A stretch of 64,000 nt of DNA from Pictodentalium vernedei (lineage: Eukaryota; Mollusca; Scaphopoda; Dentaliida; Dentaliidae): NCBI GenBank assembly GCA_031216915.1, contig CM062294.1, forward strand, positions 393,195,217-393,259,216, read 5' to 3'. A model generated the notes under the pieces. That model made no database searches. It saw nothing but the letters and a program-made list of their open reading frames with translations, and was not told where the DNA came from. Below are positions 1-9,016 of the stretch, in pieces. A program made the position numbers and the translations under genes. Positions within the stretch are counted from its first letter, which is position 1, and every line of letters begins with the position of its first letter.

Positions 1-102
1 GGCCGGGACAATCGGTCGGACGCCCCGAGGTCGACGAGGCGAGGTGCGGGTCGTGGAAGACGTGGTTTCTCCTACCGCAGGCCTCGCAGGTCCAGGAGGT
101 GA
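1..102 (+). CDS. ORF1 (Gag-like) C-terminal tail, DIRS copy A, partial
   Basis: The first 102 bases encode the arginine/glycine-rich end of ORF1 (ending RRPRRSRR) and stop at TGA 100-102, exactly as in copy C. The basic tail is probably nucleic-acid binding, as in Gag-like proteins of retroelements; this is inference. The same frame stays open beyond the stop up to a TGA at 1381-1383. Confidence 0.8.
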   Translation, partial: GRDNRSDAPRSTRRGAGRGRRGFSYRRPRRSRR

Positions 103-187
103 TGGCTTAAACCTCTATCGCGTTCCGGTTGGCGGAAGGTTGTCGAGTTTTTCACAAGAGTGGGCGTAGATTACGGACGACCCGTGG

Positions 188-2092
188 GTGAGAGGAGTGA
201 CTTCGGAAGGTCTAAAGATATCCTTCAAACAAAAGCCTCCATTAACTCGAAGTCCAAAGTGGACTCATCTTCCGTCAAATCCACAGAAAAGAGACGCTCT
301 GTTATCAGAGGTGCAGTCTCTTTTAATGAAGAACGCGGTAGAGGTCGTAGAAAACCAGGAATCTCTGGGATTCTACAGCCATCTGTTTCTGGTTCCGAAA
401 CCAGACGGCTCGTTCCGTCCAGTCATAGATTTGAGCTGGATAAACAAGCTGATCGTCGCTCCGAAGTTTTATATGGAGACGATTCGATCGGTCAGAGCGA
501 GTATTCGGGTGAACGATTATGCAACGAGCATAGATCTCAAAGATGCGTACTTTCACGTCATGGTACATCCGACATTCCGAAAGTATCTACGCTTCGCAGT
601 CCTAGGAGTGGTGTATCAGTTCCGGGCCATGTGCTTCGGATTGAATCTAGCACCCTGGGCTTTCACTCGGGTAATGAACTCGGTAATGATCTACTTCCGA
701 GCTCATTCGTCTGCGGTAACGTCGGCCTACCTGGACGACATTGTTCAGAGGTACGGCAACGAGTTAACGCTTCAGAACGATGTTCAGAATCTTCTTCTAT
801 TGCTCCGACGTCTCGGTTTCATAGTAAACGAGGAGAAGTCGGATCTGGTGCCGTCCAAGTCATTCACTCATCTGGAAATGATCTTCGAGACGCACAACAA
901 TCTCGTTCGTCTGCCGTTAACCAGAGCGAAATTAGTCAGTTGTTACGCTCGCTATTGTCTGCACGCAGACAAAGTCACGGCGAGAGAATTTATGAGACTG
1001 ATAGGTCTGTGCGGAGCCGCCGCGGATCTCATTCCAATGGGGCGGCTACGCACACGTCCTCTTCAAATTTTCCTGACTCAGAATTGGAGTGTGAAAATTC
1101 ATTCGCTCGATGTAGACGTTCTCTTGTCAGATCAAGTGAAACAAGAGATTCAGACTTGGGCAAACATTCAGTGGTTAACTCAAGGAGTTCCGCTGCAGTT
1201 GCCGGATCCGAGTTTTACCATTATGACGGATGCCAGTCAAACAGGTTGGGGTGCATCATTAATCCCAACGGATTCGAGATGCCAGGGTCTTTGGGATCCG
1301 CAATTCCTGTGCAAGCACATAAACATCAAGGAAATGATGTCAATTTGGCTTGCGTTACGTCACTGGATGGACATTATTCATGATGCTCATGTCCAAATCC
1401 TATCCGACAATACAACAGTAGTGGCATATATACGGAATCAGGGAGGCACTCATTCAGTTCCGTTGTTCAATCTAACGGAAAGAATCCTTCTGTTTGCGTT
1501 AGAACATCACGTTCTTCTTTCGGTCCGTCACATACCGGGTCGTCTGAATGTGCTAGCAGACTCCCTTTCACGAAAGGGTCGCTTGTTGCCGTCGGAGTGG
1601 ACTCTCAACAAACAAGTATTCAATCAGATTTGCTACCAATGGGAACGGCCAATGATAGACTTATTTGCGACACATCTCAACAATCAGTTGCAGACGTATG
1701 TGTCCCCGTGTCCGGATCCAAGAGCATTTGCAGTAGACGCTCTGTCGATCCCTTGGGACGGAATGATAGGATATGCGTATCCTCCAGCGCCGTTAATTCA
1801 ACAAGTATTGCTAAAGATAAAACAATCTCAATGCAAGATTCTGTTGGTAGCATCTCTGTCGCCACAGAGACCGTGGATAAATCTACTCAGGTGTCTGTTG
1901 TGGGACCTACCGCGGAAGCTTCCTCCACGAGAGGGTCTTCTTTCGCAGGGGAAATCGCGCCAACTCCATCACAACCCGCAAGGTCTCAACCTTCACGTTT
2001 TTCCGTTGTGCGGTCCTTCTTGCATGGCAAGCACTTTACAGGACGAGCAGTGGACGCGATTTCTAACTGTAGGAGGACCTCCTCTTCGCTAA
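188..2092 (+). pseudogene. DIRS ORF2 copy A: reverse transcriptase, RNase H and methylase-like domain (5' nonsense)
   Basis: The protein (634 aa from the first ATG after the lesion) has RT motifs FRPVIDLSWIN, the YLDDI active site and FGLNLAPWAFT. RNase H follows with the acidic residues of TDASQTGWG, KEMM and LSDN and a final ADSLSR. A DLFATHLNNQ to AYPPAPL region resembles the Dam-methylase-like domain of DIRS elements. Copy C reads GCG TCG where this copy has GCG TAG at 167-169, so the natural ORF is broken upstream of the given start. The protein would copy element RNA into DNA; here it is probably non-functional at full length, although the RT core itself is open. The last ~500 bases overlap the recombinase ORF in another frame. 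Confidence 0.88.
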
Positions 2093-3053
2093 ACTATGCG
2101 GCTAAGTGGAAGGTTTTTCGTCATTGGTGTAGGGATCATTCTGTAGATATATTTGATCCCTCTATACCAGACATTGCAAACTTTCTAGTATACTTGTTTG
2201 ACGAAATCAAACTGCAGCCTGTTACTATAAAGGGTTATAGATCTATGTTATCTGATACCTATGCACATCATGATAGTTTACAAATTGGATCTAATGTCTC
2301 TTTATCGAAATTGGTTAGAAACTTTTCGATAAATAGACCCAGAACTCTTAGATTAATTCCTAAGTGGAATTTAGCTTGGGTTCTCCTTAAATTGAAGGAA
2401 AAGCCATTTGAACCTCTTGGGACAGTAGATTTCAAATTCTTATCTTATAAGACAGCTTTTCTCTTAGCTTTCTCTTCTGCCAGAAGAGTCAGTGAGCTTC
2501 ATGCACTATCGGTGGATGATTCTCATTATCGTAGTGTTGGGAACACTATCACCTTCACTACTAATGTGGGTTTTTTAGCTAAGAATCAGGCTCCTAATAA
2601 ATATCCGGAACGGAACCTATTGTTATTAAGGCTCTTCCGTCTTCAGACGGGCGTAGGCCTTTACTCTGTCCTGTTAGAGCACTACGTATCTATAAACAGA
2701 GATCTCAGTTCATCAGAAAGGGACGGAAACGTTTCTTTCTGTCTTTGATGCCTAATAGAAAGGACATTTCAGTCCATTCTATTGCTAGATGGATTCAGTT
2801 AACTATCCGTACTGCTTATGAAGATTTATCTTCTTCTCAGCAGTCTGTGCTTAAGATTTCTGCTCATGAAGTAAGAGCTCTTTCTACTTCCTGGGCTTAT
2901 GCTAATAGTGTTGCTTTTACAGATTTAATGTAGGCTGCTTATTGGTCTCAGCCATCCACATTTACAAATTTTTATCTCAGAAATATTGAGTCCATTTCTG
3001 GAGACCTGCATTGTTTAGGTCCGTTATCTGTTGCTCAGAATGTCGTCCACTAA
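1597..3053 (+). pseudogene. DIRS ORF3 copy A: tyrosine recombinase, frameshifted and with a stop
   Basis: The frame encodes the recombinase fold: an N-terminal SAM-like core-binding part (KWKVFRHWCRDHSVDIF), the catalytic arginine in SSARRVSELHAL, HEVR (HxxR) and a tyrosine in FTNFYLRNI. Relative to copy C there is a 5-bp insertion near 2606 (CGGAA repeated), which throws the ORF out of frame, and AAG is TAG at 2931-2933 just before the catalytic tyrosine. The element's normal stop is TAA at 3051-3053. The enzyme would integrate the circular DNA copy; this copy cannot make it. Confidence 0.88.
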
Positions 3054-3657
3054 ACAGTTGCAACTATAGTTATGCAGGCTTTCTGTTCCGGCAGTGACTC
3101 CGTCCGGCTGCCCTCTTCGCTCTGGGCTATTTGACCCAGGGCAAGGGGAAGGGGGGGGGGGGGGGGCGGGTGTTCCCTTAGGTCACCTGCTTTATAGTGA
3201 AAAGCAAGGGAATGCCTCCTCCAAGTCAGTATTTCTTAGTCGCTTCCGGGATGGTTTTAAAGTGTAATATTAATGTTTAATTTCATTCATGTCTTATTTT
3301 TAAAGTGTAGCTCGGTGTGAAGCATTTGTATATGTCAAGTGTCAAACGGGCTTTAATATACAATACTCGGACACTTTTAAATGATTATAAAGAGTCTCAA
3401 TTCTCTGGACTACTTTATTTATTGGCTTGCTTTAAAAATAATTAGTATAAGGGTTATACTGGATGTTAATAGAGAACATGAATGTTATTGTGCTCAATTA
3501 TTAAGGGTAGTGTATCTTTCTAATTTAATATTAAATAAGAAAGATACATGTAAAGCCTAATACTCCTTTTCTCCTTAAGGGGTTTCCTCTTTACTATATA
3601 GTTGAGCTTATTGGATTTTCCTCTATGTCCTAGGCCCTCCAGCCTGTTTACTATTCA
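3054..3657 (+). other. DIRS copy A 3' noncoding region with G-tract
   Basis: No coding potential is seen. The region contains a long G homopolymer near 3150-3166 whose length differs between all copies (45787, 52515, 60460 neighbourhoods), and AT-rich sequence shared with copies B, C and D. It lies between the recombinase stop and the ICR. Confidence 0.75.
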
Positions 3658-3744
3658 GCTAAGTCTGGGTCATTGGTACAGTATAAAAATGTTAAAAAAT
3701 TTATAGTAATTTATATATTTTTTATACTTACCAATGACCCAGAC
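3658..3744 (+). repeat. Internal complementary region (ICR), DIRS copy A
   Basis: The first half (GTCTGGGTCATTGGTACAG onward) is the reverse complement of the left end of family-1 elements, seen at 28764, 29348 and 54247. The second half, from about 3690, is the reverse complement of the right end (…TTTTTTAAC). Together they represent joined outer ends, the DIRS-1 type ICR used in circularisation. The function is from knowledge of DIRS-1; the complementarity is read directly. Confidence 0.88.
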
Positions 3745-4026
3745 GGGGATGGCTTGCCTCCCCGCTGAGTACATAGCGCTGACCAGGCACTGCCAGTAAG
3801 AATGATAATTGGCGCCAATTTCGGGACGACTGCGTCACTGCGCATGCGCAGTAGAGGCGTACTATGGAGGTCCTTTAGGACATGATTTCTTTTTGTTTTG
3901 GATGCAAATTTTGGGGATTGGGGGGCAAAATTTGTGTTTGGCCCTGGTTTTGTTGGAGTTAGCACCAGCTAAGTCTGGGTCATTGGTAAGTATAAAAAAT
4001 ATATAAATTACTATAAATTTTTTAAC
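3745..4026 (+). repeat. Right inverted terminal repeat, DIRS copy A
   Basis: The repeat is inverted relative to left ITRs from the AATTGGCGCC segment out to GTCTGGGTCATTGG and ends TTTTTTAAC at 4026. It lacks about 20 bases found in other right ITRs after GGGGATGG. Internal variants (AGAGGCGTA, TCCTTTAGGAC) match the ITR type of copy C rather than the following unit. Confidence 0.85.
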
Positions 4027-4357
4027 ATTTTTTATACTTACCAATGACCCAGACGGGGATGGCCCTCCCAGGAGTTGGGAACTCTTGCCTCCCCGCTGAG
4101 TACATAGCGCTGACCAGGCACTGCCAGTAAGAATGATAATTGGCGCCAGTTTCGGGACGTCCTTGACACTGCGCATGCGCAGTAGGGGCGAAGTATGGAG
4201 GTCCTATAGGACATGATTTCTTTTGGTTTTGGATGCAAATTTGGGGGATTGGGGGGCAAAATTTGTGTTTGGCCCTGGTTTTGTTAGAGTTAGCACCAGC
4301 TAATTCTGGGTCATTGGTAAGTATAAAAAATATATAAATTACTATAAATTTTTTAAC
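4027..4357 (+). repeat. Second, tandem right ITR of a different family-1 copy (A')
   Basis: The unit starts ATTTTTTATACTTACC, part-way through what would be an ICR, and runs to TTTTTTAAC at 4357. Its variants (AGGGGCGAAG, TCCTATAGGAC, CTTGACACTG) match the D type and differ from the unit immediately before it. The simplest reading is that copy A inserted into the ICR/right ITR of an outer copy whose remainder lies left of the window. A tandem ITR duplication by unequal exchange is the alternative. Confidence 0.75.
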
Positions 4358-5517
4358 TTTCTTCAATTTCCGGCAAAAAATGTTGCCACGGCCAACGTTC
4401 GTAGAACTTAGTTTAGTCAGACCTCAATATTTCCCTTTGGCACACCCTACAGGGTACATTTACGATCAGATTGCTTTGAAACCTGGTATGCTTGTTTGGG
4501 GAAACCTCTAGATGGGAGCTATCGATTTTCTTCAATTTCTGTCAAAAAATGTTGCCGCGGCCAACGTTCTTAGAACTTAGTTTAGTCAGAAGACTCAATA
4601 TTTCCCTTTGGCGCACCCTGCAGGGTACATTTATGATCGGATTGCTTTGAAACCTGGCATGCTTGTTTGGGGTGACATCTAGATGGGAGCTATCGATTTT
4701 CTTCAATTTCTGTCAAAAAATGTTGCCGTGGCCAACGTTTTTAGAACTCAGTTTAGTCAGACCACAATATTTCCCTTTGGCACATCCTACAGGGCACATT
4801 TATGATTTGATTGCTTTGAAACCTGGTATGCTGTTTGGGGAGACCTCTAGATGGGAGCTATCAATTTTCTTCAATTTCCATCAAAAAATGTTGCCGCGGC
4901 CAACGTTCTTGGAACTTGGTTTAGTCAGAAGACTCTATATTTCCCTTTGGCACACTCTACAGGGCACATTTATGATCGGATTGCTTTGAAACCTTTCATG
5001 CTTGTTTGGGGTGACCTCTAGATGGGAGCTATCGATTTTCTTCAATTTCCATCAAAAAATGTTGCCGCAGCCAGCATTCTTAGAACTTAGTTTAGTCAGA
5101 CCACAATATTTCCCTTTGGCTCACCCCACAGGGCTCAATTATGATTAGATTGCTTTGAAACCTGGTATGCTTATTTACGGTGACCTCTAGATGGGAGCTA
5201 TCGATTTTCTTCCATTTCCGTCAAAAAATGTTGCCACGGCCAACGTTCTTAGAATTTAGTCTAGTCAGATCACAATATTTCCCTTTTGTACACCCTACAG
5301 GGCACATTTATGATCGGATTGCTTTGAAATCTGGCATGCTTGTTTGGGGAGGCCTCTAGATGGGAGCTATCGATTTTCTTCGGTTTCTGTCAAAAAATGT
5401 TGCCACTGGCAAAAAAACTGACATTGGTCCCAGTGATCTTCAATTTTGCCATTTCATTTATAACTTACCAAGTTCAAGTTTGTCAAGTTGAGCTACAGTG
5501 TCAGTGACACTTTCATT
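4358..5517 (+). mobile_element. Pearl/Helentron-like element 1 (5' end cut off by DIRS insertion)
   Basis: There are six to seven tandem core units of about 170 bp, phased by a CTCTAGATGGGAGCTATCG motif at about 4503, 4674, 4844, 5012, 5181 and 5349. They are followed by a unique 3' module ending in the hairpin AGTGTCAGTGACACT and TTTCATT. The same core and end recur in the element at 14275-16395. The left end is missing because the DIRS right end (4357) abuts the middle of a core unit. Terminal modules around tandem cores are typical of bivalve pearl elements and Helentron-derived non-autonomous elements; that assignment is inference. Confidence 0.75.
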
Positions 5518-5705
5518 TATGTAAATCTGATAATTTGATCCGGAGATATTAACCCTTTATCCATCAAATTAGACACTTCTCCAGTCCATTTCTTTTTGTA
5601 CCCATACCATGTATGGTGTACATAATGTCGGCATCCATGGTGGCCTTCCGTCATACAGCTTTCTGCTAGTTGTGCGTATGGGTACACTACTGACGATTTC
5701 ATCGG
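5518..5705. other. Short stretch without recognised gene
   Basis: The stretch lies between the hairpin end of the pearl-like element and the transposase remnant. No exon, motif or clear repeat is visible. The transposase N-terminal DNA-binding region would be expected here and is not recognisable. Confidence 0.5.
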
Positions 5706-6290
5706 CCTATTTTTACAGATGAGTCAGAGTACTACCTAGACCACACACATAGGCCTTCTAGGGTATGGAGAAGAACATCCGAGTGATTCCATGCAGCCAA
5801 CATTGCTAAGCATGACCGCTATAGTGGAGGGTCAATCATGGTCTGCGGCGGCATCAGCAGGGATGGACATACAGAGCTCTGTGTCCTTGAACATGGTACA
5901 TTGACTACACAGCGGTATATTGATGAGATCTTGGAGGTCTATGTCAGATTGTATGCAGGTGCAGTGGGTGATAGATTCATTTTGATGGACGATAATGCCA
6001 GTCCTCATGTTGCCCATGCTGTTGGGGAGTACCAACAGAGGGAGGGGATTGAGCGTATGGACTGGCCAGCAAGATCCCCTGACCTCAATCCAATCAAACA
6101 TGTCTGGAATGAGTTGCAGCTTGCAATTTCAGCCCATCCAGTCCAGCCAAGAAGTGTCCAGGAGCTTGATGCCATGCTGGTCCAAGAATGGAACAAAATC
6201 CCACAAAGGACCACCAGGAACCTGATTGGGAGCATGAGAAGGCGTTGTCAAGCTGTAATTAACAGTAATGGGTCTCATACTCGATATTGA
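5706..6290 (+). pseudogene. Tc1/mariner-like transposase C-terminal part, dead
   Basis: The DDE catalytic half is readable: TDES with the first aspartate at 5718-5720, GGSIMVCGGIS, the second aspartate in FILMDDNASPH, and SPDLNPI followed by HVWNEL. The spacing from the second aspartate is the usual 34 residues, but the third acidic residue is lysine (AAA at 6096-6098) where Tc1 family enzymes have glutamate. There is also an in-frame TGA at 5784-5786. The N-terminal helix-turn-helix half is absent. The longest open piece is 150 aa (5838-6290). It is a relic that cannot catalyse transposition. No flanking TIRs could be recognised. Confidence 0.9.
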
Positions 6291-6559
6291 ACCCATACCA
6301 GTTCGCTCCGTCAACTTTTTGGCAAATTGAAAAATTTTCTCTTTTACCAATAATATCCATTTTCCATGGTTATTGTATTCAAAAGCTAAAAAATAATGTG
6401 AAACACAACTAAAATCTTATTTTCTGTACTTAAATCATTAAAGATTTAATTAAATAAAAAATATGTACACTTTTCATTACAATATTTCAACTAAAACGTA
6501 AAACAGGTAGTTGGATGTACTTGGTGCTTAGCAAACTTTGAGTAGTATGTTACAAAACA
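6291..6559. other. AT-rich spacer, no gene seen
   Basis: AT-rich sequence between the Tc1 relic and the family-2 DIRS fragment. No motif recognised. Confidence 0.5.
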
Positions 6560-6565
6560 TATTTC

Positions 6566-6868
6566 TGCCCACGAGGTGTGTGCTTTGTCTACCTCCTGGG
6601 CTTATGCTAACTCTGTCTAGTTGTCGGATGTTATGCAGACAGCCTTCTGGAGAAATGCTTCTACTTTCTTCACCTTTTATCTGCATCAGTTGCAGGAGCA
6701 GTCTGAGGTCCTTTTTGTCTTTGGACCCTCTTTTCTTCTGCTCAGGCTGTTGTCTACCCTAGCCATTATGCTTCAAGGTCAGTTCCAGCCCTGTGCTGTT
6801 TTACTCTCCTTTCTGTCTGTGCGTCACACAGAGCCATACACCTCATCTCTCATTGTCTTTTACTAATG
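6566..6868 (+). pseudogene. Tyrosine recombinase C-terminal remnant, DIRS family 2 (copy H)
   Basis: Reading across the sequence gives HEVCALSTSWAYANSV, a stop, then MQTAFWRNASTFFTFYLHQLQ. This aligns with HEVRALSTSWAYANSV and MKAAYWSQPSTFTNFYLRNI of family 1. The HxxR arginine is changed to cysteine and a TAG interrupts the frame at about 6618. The catalytic tyrosine position (FYLHQL) is kept. It is a 5'-truncated dead gene. Confidence 0.8.
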
Positions 6869-6979
6869 TTTGTGATGCTATGGTTTGATAGGCCTTGGGA
6901 CCTCTTCTGTCCACGGTTCCCGTGCAGTCGGGTTATGTGGGGGTTGGTTATGTGATTCCCTCCTCCTATTGTCTATTCA

Positions 6980-7070
6980 GACTGTAGTAAACAGTTGTAG
7001 GGTAGGTTGATAAGAAATCTAAATTTTATAGTAAATTTCCTTTCTTATTACACCTACCACAATTGTTTAC
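6980..7070 (+). repeat. ICR of DIRS family 2, copy H
   Basis: The first half (CTGTAGTAAACAGTTG to TTGATAAG) is complementary to the family-2 left end at 20178. The second half (AAATCTAAATTTTATAG to TGTTTAC) is complementary to the right end at 7380-7440. Confidence 0.8.
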
Positions 7071-7440
7071 ATGGAGGCCATCCCCGTCTTCTTATTCAGG
7101 CAATAATCCTTCCTCCCCGCTGATCAAATAACTCCAATGTTGGCAGATTCAAAAGAATAATTCATTAGTTACATGACTGTGCACTGGTACCGGAAGACAT
7201 GGATCTGTACTAGGAGAAGAGTGTCCCCTACTGGGTGTGCGCCGGTAGCACTCGACTCAGTTTTAGCTTATTTTTTCTTGGTGCTTTTGCACCACTTTTC
7301 TTTCCCAAATCGCTTGGGGAAAAATCAAAATAGAGAGTATATTTTCTCTGAGTTATGGACTTCCACTGTGGTGCAAGCCTATAGTAAACAATTGTGGTAG
7401 GTATAATAAGAAAGGAAAATTACTATAAAATTTAGATTTT
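7071..7440 (+). repeat. Right ITR of DIRS family 2, copy H
   Basis: The sequence from about 7200 to 7440 is the reverse complement, with mismatches, of the left ITR at 20178-20440 (shared landmarks: GGGTGTGCGCC, GCACTCGAC, TTTTGCACCAC, GAGAGTAT, AAACAATTG). Confidence 0.8.
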
Positions 7441-8065
7441 CAGAGCCATATGACAGATTTTAACAGCAACCGCAACATGTTTATTTTATCATGACTGTCA
7501 GAATGCGAAAGTGTTTCTATTTGGAAATAAAACATTAGAAATGCCCAAAACTGCAGTGTCTCCCAAGGAATTTTGGGAGGGTGACTTGACTTTCACCCCC
7601 AACGTAAGCCAAGGCAACTTTATGAATGACAAGGTGACTTCTTTGTCCTAGTTGCACACTATGCTGACCCCTGGTGGGAATGAAAAATTTTGTTCCAATT
7701 TTATATAGTTCTTTGGAGCCTCGACTTATTTAGTAGTGAACGACTGTAAACACTGTAAAATATGTTCAATTTAAGGTAGTTCTTTTGAGCCTCGACGTGT
7801 CTGGTAGTGCATGATATTATAATCAGAATCGGCATCGGAATCAGCCGTTTGTGAGCTCAAATAACCAGGAATCAGTCAGCGGCCATTTTTGGTAATCGGT
7901 TAAACACTAATTCCAATGAGAGACGAGCTATGCTGTGGATAATGTAGATTGAAAAACCTACAAATTTCTGAAATAAATTTTATTATTACACTGTGCATAT
8001 TTGGTCAGATAGCCTGATGATGTGAAAAAACCCAAATCAGATTAATGCTTTCATTTTAATTTCAG
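7441..8065 (+). other. Intronic sequence before RWDD4-like exon
   Basis: No coding region or clear repeat boundary was seen. The 3' end carries a pyrimidine-rich tract and TTTCAG acceptor at 8060-8065. Confidence 0.5.
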
Positions 8066-8175
8066 TATGGGGAAGAAGGATCCTACAAAGCATATAACAT
8101 TGAAATATCATGGGGAGAAAATTACCCAGAAGAGGCTCCAGAAATCAACGTTAATACATTTTATAATAAACACAT
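8066..8175 (+). CDS. RWDD4: Internal exon of RWD-domain protein, RWDD4-like
   Basis: The exon is 110 nt, bounded by TTTCAG and GTAAGT. It reads YGEEGSYKAYNIEISWG followed by ENYPEEAPEINVNTFYNKH in one frame and ends in phase 2. The pattern ISW..NYP...P.I....F is the signature centre of the RWD domain and resembles vertebrate RWDD4 (which has EISWTETYP). RWD domains are small alpha/beta protein-interaction modules related to ubiquitin-conjugating enzyme folds; the cellular role of RWDD4 is not well established. The first coding exon is not visible upstream, probably lying left of the window. It joins in frame to the exon at 17179. Confidence 0.85.
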
Positions 8176-8282
8176 GTAAGTATTAGCAAGATAAATGTTG
8201 TATCGGAGTCAAACTCTTGTTTCTAAGGCTATATCTCGATGTGTCAAAGAGGCATTGAGATATTGCCTTGGAAACAAGATTG

Positions 8283-8512
8283 CTTGCCCATGTTGGGATG
8301 CTGTGCACCAAGGCGTACTGCATGTCGATGGTGCACTTGCCTTCAACCAGTGCTAACCCTGCTTGTGTAGAGTTAGTATTTTGAGGAGTCTGGCAATTAC
8401 TTGCTGCTGCTTGGTGGTTCTTTCTTGGTAATCCGGCTTCCTCCACCCGTTAAACATGACATGAGGTGACCCTGGCTGTCGAAAGTGTCATTAAACCCAG
8501 TAAACAATTAAT
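8283..8512 (+). mobile_element. SINE copy 3, 5'-truncated
   Basis: The sequence matches the body and tail of the SINE at 14411: AAGGCGTACTGCA, GTCGATGGT, CTTCAACCA and CCGGCTTCCTCCACCC. It ends in short AATAAGTAAG-like repeats. The tRNA-like head is missing. About 80% similar by eye. Confidence 0.75.
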
Positions 8513-9016
8513 AAGTAAGAAACAAGAGTGAGAATCTGATGTGCTTGTATTTGCATCATGCAGTTGCAAGATACAGTTGCAACACTGATAATGATTCTTA
8601 CTACTGTCAAATGCCACACCTCCAGTCAGGCAATTTCCACCACATAAATGAAAGATATGGACTCAAACTATATTCCCTTGGGTTTGTGAAGTTGCACTTG
8701 TGAATGGCTACATAGTATAGCAAAAGTCATTATCCCCTTCTGAGAAAAAAACTTTCAATGAGATCCCCAGAATGGTTTTAAAATTATAACCCTTTGGTGT
8801 AATAACCCATATTTTGGTAAAATTCCTGAAAAATAATATGTGCTGAGAATTCTGTATCTCAGAATATTACATGCCAAAAAGAATGAACCAGTTGAGTCTT
8901 GTTTGACAGAGCTCATTTGGTTGTCCAGACAGACAAGCAGAAAATTACAGTGTGATGTTTACTTTTTTCTCTGGAAGTAAAAGTTTTCTTATGTTGGGTG
9001 CACACAAAAGCTGACA
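8513..9016. other. Intron sequence, nothing recognised
   Basis: No gene or recognisable repeat is visible. Confidence 0.4.

Larger units (their letters stand above)
1..4026 (+). mobile_element. DIRS-type retrotransposon, family 1, copy A (left part outside window)
   Basis: The segment holds, in order, the tail of ORF1, a reverse transcriptase/RNase H ORF2, an overlapping tyrosine recombinase ORF3, a 3' noncoding region, an internal complementary region and a right inverted terminal repeat ending in TTTTTTAAC. It is closely similar throughout to the intact copy C (position here plus about 42640 gives the position in copy C). Several disabling changes are visible: a TAG in ORF2 at 167-169, a 5-bp insertion in the recombinase near 2606, and a TAG at 2931-2933. 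The left ITR and most of ORF1 lie before base 1. DIRS membership follows from RT plus tyrosine recombinase plus ICR; there are no LTRs or integrase. Confidence 0.93.
6560..7440 (+). mobile_element. DIRS family 2, 3'-terminal fragment (copy H)
   Basis: The fragment begins inside the recombinase gene at the HxxR motif (CACGAGGTG) and includes the last part of that gene, a 3' noncoding segment, an ICR (about 6980-7070) and a right ITR ending near 7440. It matches the 3' part of the larger family-2 element at 27640-28229. The ICR second half carries AAATCTAAATTTTA, which matches this copy's own right end (AAAATTTAGATTT) and differs from the other family-2 copy. Confidence 0.82.

Noticed and set aside
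188-4357. LTR retrotransposon or endogenous retrovirus
   Set aside because: No LTRs, no protease, no DDE integrase, no envelope; tyrosine recombinase, ITRs and ICR define DIRS.
3862-4366. ORFs of about 100 codons within the ITRs on the minus strand
   Set aside because: They span ITR ends and vary with indels between copies; no protein family similarity.
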